From UBA6382 sp963617965 (lineage in GTDB: Bacteria > Bacteroidota > Bacteroidia > Bacteroidales > Bacteroidaceae), in the NCBI GenBank assembly GCA_963617965.1, contig CAVEQO010000019.1:1-43951 (forward strand): a stretch of 43,951 nucleotides of DNA, given 5' to 3'. Under the pieces are notes generated by a model. That model was given only the letters and a program-made list of their open reading frames with translations. It was not told where the DNA came from and ran no database searches. Shown here piece after piece: positions 40,508 through 43,951 of this stretch (position 1 is its first letter; each line of letters starts with the position of its first letter). A program made the position numbers and the translations under genes.

Positions 40508-41566
40508 ATGCGCAAAGCTATCACTTTCGACTCTTTCATACGCACTTCTGCCGTCATCCTGGGAATTGTTCTGCTTGTCAAGGCCGTTGATTACCTCAGT
40601 GCCGTCCTCTTGCCATTCTTCGTGGCATGGTTCGTGGCCTATCTGGTCTTTCCGCTTGTATGCTTCTTCCAATACAGGCTTCGGCTGCGCTACCGCGCGC
40701 CCGCCATTGCCGTTACCATGGTTCTGTTGCTGGCGGTGTGCGTATTGCTGGTCTGGCTTGTCATCCCGCCGGTCGTTGAAGACTACAGCAAATTCATTCG
40801 GGTGGCACAGGCCTACATCGACAAGACTACCCATCGCAACGGGATAGAGACTTTTGTGGCCCGGCTTTTCAGGGACATCAATATCACGAATTTTCTCGAC
40901 AACAAGGAACTCGTCGGCATCCTGCGCGGGGTTTTGCCCAGGGTGTGGAACGTCCTGCAGCATGCCGCCGGGGTTGTCATGACAATCATATCATGGGGAA
41001 TTTCCGTTCTCTACCTGTTCTTCATCCTCTACGACTACGAGCGCATAGCGCAGGGATGGCGCAAACTCGTCCCCGGCCGCTACCACGCCGCCGCCAACAC
41101 TCTGTTCAGGGATCTCGAACAGGGCATGAACACCTATTTCCGAGGGCAGTTTCTCATTGCCGCCTGCGTGGGTGTCCTCTACTGCATCGGGTTCACGGTT
41201 ATCGATTTCCCGCTCGCCGTTCCTTTGGGAATACTTGTGGGTGTCTTGAGCTTCATTCCCTATCTCCACGCCTTGGGACTGATACCGGCCTTGCTGCTTT
41301 GCACCGTCAAGGCTGCCGAGACAAACCAGAACTTCTGGCTCGTTGCCTTGTCGGTTATTGCCGTGTTCGCTGTCGTACAGGCCATACAGGACATTGTACT
41401 CACACCCCGGATAATGGGCAAGGCTATAGGGCTGCCGCCGTTTCTCATCTTCCTGTCGCTGTCGGTTTGGGGCTATGTCCTCGGCATCATAGGCATGATT
41501 GTCGCACTGCCTCTTACCACTCTGCTCTTCTCCTACTACAAACGGTATATCTCCAAAACGGAATAA
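40508..41566 (+). CDS. AI-2E family transporter (PerM/YhhT-like)
   Basis: A 352-residue inner-membrane protein with about seven helices. Features are the N-terminal pair (VILGIVLLVKAVDYLSAVLL, then PFFVAWFVAYLVFPLV), a long cytosolic/periplasmic helical segment (~75-155), FRGQFLIAACVGVLYCIGFT, and IPYLHALGLIPALLL. The end, KAIGLPPFLIFLSLSVWGYV, is the family's most conserved block. Members include the AI-2 exporter TqsA and sodium/proton antiporters, so the substrate cannot be called. The small secreted-protein gene begins 16 nt downstream, possibly by chance. Confidence 0.88.
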   Translation: MRKAITFDSFIRTSAVILGIVLLVKAVDYLSAVLLPFFVAWFVAYLVFPLVCFFQYRLRLRYRAPAIAVTMVLLLAVCVLLVWLVIPPVVEDYSKFIRVAQAYIDKTTHRNGIETFVARLFRDINITNFLDNKELVGILRGVLPRVWNVLQHAAGVVMTIISWGISVLYLFFILYDYERIAQGWRKLVPGRYHAAANTLFRDLEQGMNTYFRGQFLIAACVGVLYCIGFTVIDFPLAVPLGILVGVLSFIPYLHALGLIPALLLCTVKAAETNQNFWLVALSVIAVFAVVQAIQDIVLTPRIMGKAIGLPPFLIFLSLSVWGYVLGIIGMIVALPLTTLLFSYYKRYISKTE

Positions 41567-41582
41567 ACTTGGCAAAAGCAAA

Positions 41583-41921
41583 ATGAAAAGAATGAAAAAA
41601 GCCGTTTTCGCAACACTCTCTCTTGTGTCTTTCTCTCTGTGCGCGTTTGCACAGACTTCGTTAAAAGGCACCTCGTCGGCATACGGCGTAATCAGACGCT
41701 TCTGTGGCGACAGCGGCGTTAACCTCAAACTCAAGCGCACCTCTGCGCCGGGATCGGCAACCGACCGGTTTACGTATTCCGTCGACACCAAAGGACAGCT
41801 GACCGTTCAGGGCAACTCTCCCGTAGCTCTGTGCCGGGGATTCTACGATTACATACGCACCAACGGCTACGGCATCTGCTCGTGGAGCGGCAACAACGGG
41901 GGGGCACCCTGCGTGCCATAG
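41583..41921 (+). pseudogene. Secreted fragment resembling the N-terminal domain of GH89 alpha-N-acetylglucosaminidase
   Basis: 112 residues from the ATG at 41583. A signal peptide (1-24, TLSLVSFSLCAFAQ) is followed by a small alpha/beta domain (SAYGVIRRFCGDSGVNLKLK, VDTKGQLTVQGNSPVALCRG, then FYDYIRTNGYGICSWSGNN). This is the pattern of the N-terminal domain of GH89 (NAGLU-type) enzymes, including the closing WSGN. The catalytic barrel that should follow is absent. The frame ends just after a G7 tract (41898-41904). One extra G would extend it by about 20 codons to 41977. It is probably a deletion remnant, though a small secreted protein is possible. Confidence 0.6.
41898..41904 (+). repeat. 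Poly-G tract of seven in the GH89-like fragment
   Basis: Seven consecutive G at 41898-41904. In the present frame translation stops six codons after the tract begins (APCVP, stop). Adding one G, or removing two, opens a frame reading GTLRAIVRSTNNCESFGKVV and ending at 41977. It could be a slippage site, a sequencing error or a pseudogene lesion. Confidence 0.7.
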
Positions 41922-42011
41922 TCCGCAGCACCAACAACTGCGAGTCCTTCGGCAAAGTCGTCATGATACACAAATAACGGGAAAACACATCTCTATATAA
42001 TAAATATATAT

Positions 42012-42494
42012 ATGAAGACATTCAAATCATTCAGGTTCCTTGCCGCCGCCCTCTTGCTTGCAGCGGCGGCTACAACACGGGCGGACTACGTGTCGCTCAC
42101 AGTAAAGGAAACCGCCGGCACATGGACCTCGTTCGGACTCAATGGACTCAAGGTGACGTTCTCTGCCGACAACATCACGGTGTCAAACCCGGAAATGACA
42201 CAGACTTTCCCTGTCGGCGATGTCTGGTCGCTGCAGCTCACTGACCTCCCCACTGGTGTCAACGGTGCCGCCGCCCACGGACAGCAGTCAAGCCTTGTCG
42301 TCAGCACCGGCCGTGGGCGCATCAGCGTCAGTGCCGCACCCGGAGCGGTCGTCCGCGTCTACAGTGCCACCGGGCAACAGTGTGCTACTCTGCGCATCGG
42401 CAGCAGCGGCACGTCTGCCTCTGTGGGCAACCTCGCACCGGGCGTCTACATCCTGCGGGCGGGCAACGAGACACGTAAATTGGTAATCAGGTAA
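42012..42494 (+). CDS. Secreted protein with T9SS-like C-terminal sorting domain
   Basis: 160 residues with a signal peptide (1-24, LAAALLLAAAATTRA). Residues ~25-80 (YVSLTVKETAGTWTSFGLNG, LKVTFSADNITV) form the short Bacteroidales beta-motif seen in many secreted repeat proteins. Residues ~95-160 (VSAAPGAVVRVYSATGQQCA, NLAPGVYILRAGNETRKLVI) resemble the type A C-terminal domain recognised by the type IX secretion system. No enzymatic domain lies between, so it may be a minimal cargo or a decayed larger protein. The AT-rich leader (TAAATATATATATG) fits Bacteroidetes initiation. It lies 15 nt before the next gene, so they are probably co-expressed. Confidence 0.72.
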   Translation: MKTFKSFRFLAAALLLAAAATTRADYVSLTVKETAGTWTSFGLNGLKVTFSADNITVSNPEMTQTFPVGDVWSLQLTDLPTGVNGAAAHGQQSSLVVSTGRGRISVSAAPGAVVRVYSATGQQCATLRIGSSGTSASVGNLAPGVYILRAGNETRKLVIR

Positions 42495-42509
42495 AAAACT
42501 TACAGCGTT

Positions 42510-43760
42510 ATGAAAAAGACCATCACAGCATTGCTGCTCGCTTCACTGCCTCTTTTGTCGTGTTTCGCGCAGTCTTTGGCTCTCTATACCAAGAGCGGGC
42601 TTACCGTACTCGCCACCGGCGATGAGGCCGGCGAGATGTTTGTCAGCGGAGGGCAACTCACAATGGGAGACTGCACATTCGACATTGCCGGACTCGACAG
42701 TCTCAAATATATTGACAGCACTTTCGACCCTCTCAACGTGCAGGTCAACTTCTCGGGAACGCAGAGCAACGTCGTCGTGCCGCTGTCGCTCATGCCGCTG
42801 CTGACCGTTGCGCAGGACGGCGCTTATGTCAGCATTGCGTCTGCGGCTTCCGCCGACCCCGAAATAACCTACACCCTTCAGGGCTCCACGGCCGACGGGG
42901 CTTTCCTGCTCAACGGCAGCTACAAGTGCGGTGTGGTGCTCAACGGGGTCAGCATCACCAGCCAAAGGGGAGCGGCCATACACGTCAAAAACGGGAAGCG
43001 GATCGACGTTGAACTGGCCGACGGCACCGTCAACTCTCTTGCTGACTGCGAGGGAGGCCTTCAGGATGCCTGCTTCCACATCAAGGGACATCCCGAGTTC
43101 AAGGGCGGCGGCACGCTCAATATCACGGGCAACACGCGCCACGCCTACAAAAGCGGTGAATATACGCTGTTCAAGCGGTCTGTCGGAGCTGTCAATATCC
43201 TTGCCGCCGTGGCCGACGGCATGCACATCGGGCAGTACTTCCAGATGCGCGGGGGACAGATCACCGTCAGCTCCGCAGTCCTGAGCGACGGCATACAGAT
43301 TGAGAAGAACTCTGACTCCACCAAGGAAAACAACGGAATGGTGTTCCTTGACAGCGGCATCGTCAACATCAACCTCGCGTCCGACGATGTCAGCGGCATC
43401 AAATGCGACTCCACCTTCACCTGCAACGGAGGGCAGTACACCGTGGTCGTGAGCGGCAAGGCAGCCAAGGGCATTGACGTGGAACACGATGCCCATATAT
43501 TTGCCGTGACCTCGACACCCGAATTCAACCTCACGGCCTCGGGCGATTATCTCACCGTTCTGGGCGACAAGAAGAAAAGTGCGTGCTTCAAGGTCGACGG
43601 CAGCATGTATTTCCACGCGGGCAAAATAACCACGCAGGCCACAGGCGAAAAAGCCCGGGGTGTCAAGGTCAACGGGGACTACTGGTACGTTCCGTCCAAG
43701 GCCGTCCTCACCCCGTTCGAGCCTAACGTCGATGGCGCTATGCGCGTGATGTCGGAATGA
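42510..43760 (+). CDS. Secreted carbohydrate-binding protein, Cthe_2159-like
   Basis: 416 residues with a signal peptide (1-20, ALLLASLPLLSCFAQ). Residues ~25-75 repeat the short beta-motif of the upstream protein (SGGQLTMGDCTFDIAGLDSL). From ~100 to ~400 it has beta-helix-like coils: GVVLNGVSITSQRGAAIHVK, KGHPEFKGGGTLNITGNTRH, ADGMHIGQYFQMRGGQITVS, SDDVSGIKCDSTFTCNGGQY and GEKARGVKVNGDYW. These are hallmarks of the Cthe_2159 family, named for a calcium-dependent cellulose/polygalacturonate-binding protein. No catalytic residues are evident and no CotH partner is nearby. It is probably an exported glycan-binding protein. The ligand is unknown. Confidence 0.8.
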   Translation: MKKTITALLLASLPLLSCFAQSLALYTKSGLTVLATGDEAGEMFVSGGQLTMGDCTFDIAGLDSLKYIDSTFDPLNVQVNFSGTQSNVVVPLSLMPLLTVAQDGAYVSIASAASADPEITYTLQGSTADGAFLLNGSYKCGVVLNGVSITSQRGAAIHVKNGKRIDVELADGTVNSLADCEGGLQDACFHIKGHPEFKGGGTLNITGNTRHAYKSGEYTLFKRSVGAVNILAAVADGMHIGQYFQMRGGQITVSSAVLSDGIQIEKNSDSTKENNGMVFLDSGIVNINLASDDVSGIKCDSTFTCNGGQYTVVVSGKAAKGIDVEHDAHIFAVTSTPEFNLTASGDYLTVLGDKKKSACFKVDGSMYFHAGKITTQATGEKARGVKVNGDYWYVPSKAVLTPFEPNVDGAMRVMSE

Positions 43761-43836
43761 CGCCGTTTGCCTGCCGGCCTCTCCGGACTTTCAGGATAGG
43801 CGGCAGACAATCTGCCCGTGCAAATGACGGAATGGC

Positions 43837-43886
43837 GGAAAACAGAAAATGAGCGGAGGAATGCCGTATGTGACATTCCTCCGCTC
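43837..43886 (-). terminator. Intrinsic terminator of the tRNA-Gln transcript
   Basis: GAGCGGAGGAATG (43851-43863) and CATTCCTCCGCTC (43874-43886) form a perfect 13-bp stem with a 10-nt loop. On the minus strand it is followed by ATTTTCTGTTTTCC, a U-rich tail, and it lies 13 nt after the tRNA 3' end. It may also stop plus-strand transcripts from the carbohydrate-binding gene. Confidence 0.8.
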
Positions 43887-43899
43887 TACTCTTGTCTTG

Positions 43900-43951
43900 T
43901 TGGGATACCCGGACTCGAACCAGGAAAGGCAGGACCAGAATCTGCAGTGTT
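43900..43951 (-). tRNA. tRNA-Gln(CTG), 5' part cut by window end
   Basis: On the minus strand the 3' two-thirds of a tRNA is visible. The anticodon loop is TTCTGGT, with anticodon CTG on plus 43938-43936. The anticodon stem is GCAGA/CCTGC with one mismatch at the loop. The T arm is CCTGG-TTCGAGT-CCGGG, and the acceptor 3' strand is TATCCCA with discriminator A at 43900. The CCA end is not encoded. The D arm and acceptor 5' strand lie outside the window. Confidence 0.85.

Noticed and set aside
38372..40590. Long plus-strand open frames opposite hflX, the coiled-coil lipoprotein gene and rsmI
   Set aside because: They lie opposite three convincing minus-strand genes and have His/Arg/Leu-rich shadow-type composition.
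42543..43616. 357-codon minus-strand open frame opposite the carbohydrate-binding protein gene
   Set aside because: Shadow frame. The plus-strand protein has a signal peptide and family repeats, the minus one does not.

Overview
The window is a chromosomal segment from a member of the order Bacteroidales. The evidence is the recurring TAnnTTTG -7 promoter box, the near absence of Shine-Dalgarno sequences, a SusC-like outer-membrane beta-barrel protein, Wzi/EpsG/SLBB polysaccharide genes, a type IX secretion-like C-terminal domain, DUF3822 next to rsmD, and an S16 protein with a long Ala/Glu-rich tail. Base composition is fairly GC-rich, which suits Muribaculaceae or Prevotellaceae better than low-GC Bacteroides, but the family cannot be fixed from the sequence alone. 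No insertion sequence, integrase, CRISPR array or rRNA gene was seen.

Layout. 1-5.5 kb: outer-membrane beta-barrel protein, DUF3822-rsmD pair, and a zinc-ribbon/DUF805 membrane protein on the minus strand. 5.5-9 kb: a secreted GH20 hexosaminidase (minus), divergent from a FlK-type thioesterase and a TIGR02757 protein. 9-15.5 kb: the cell-shape operon, a stand-alone IMP cyclohydrolase domain followed by mreB, mreC, mreD, mrdA (PBP2) and rodA. A 46-nt near-perfect palindrome sits between mreB and mreC. 15.6-21.8 kb: mostly minus-strand housekeeping genes, namely pyrH, birA, rpsP, and an frr-rsgA-nfeD-floA run. tadA is divergent from birA across a symmetrical double promoter. 21.9-23 kb: a secreted endonuclease/exonuclease/phosphatase-fold protein.

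23.1-37.5 kb is a surface-polysaccharide locus built as two convergent arms. The plus arm carries an SLBB export protein, Wzz, a flippase, a second Wzz, an EpsG-like polymerase, an HlpA/GNT-I-like glycosyltransferase and LicD. The minus arm starts at the housekeeping genes rsmI, a coiled-coil lipoprotein and hflX. It runs without a visible break into Wzi, a lipocalin-like lipoprotein, a second flippase, a pyruvyltransferase and a GT2. The two arms collide with their last coding bases overlapping by 56 nt. Together they supply export, flipping, polymerisation, chain-length control, surface attachment and decoration (pyruvate, phospho-substituents). No initiating sugar-phosphate transferase, tyrosine-kinase Wzc or UpxY antiterminator is present here, so those functions must lie elsewhere.

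40.5-43.8 kb: an AI-2E/PerM family permease followed by three secreted proteins: a broken GH89-like N-terminal domain, a small protein with a T9SS-like tail, and a Cthe_2159-like carbohydrate-binding protein. The window ends inside a minus-strand tRNA-Gln(CTG) gene with its terminator.

No clear-cut new defence or mobile system was found. The most unusual items are the mreB/mreC palindrome, the palindromic divergent birA/tadA promoter, the isolated PurH cyclohydrolase domain, the G7-tract-broken GH89 remnant, and the colliding double-Wzx/double-Wzz polysaccharide locus.
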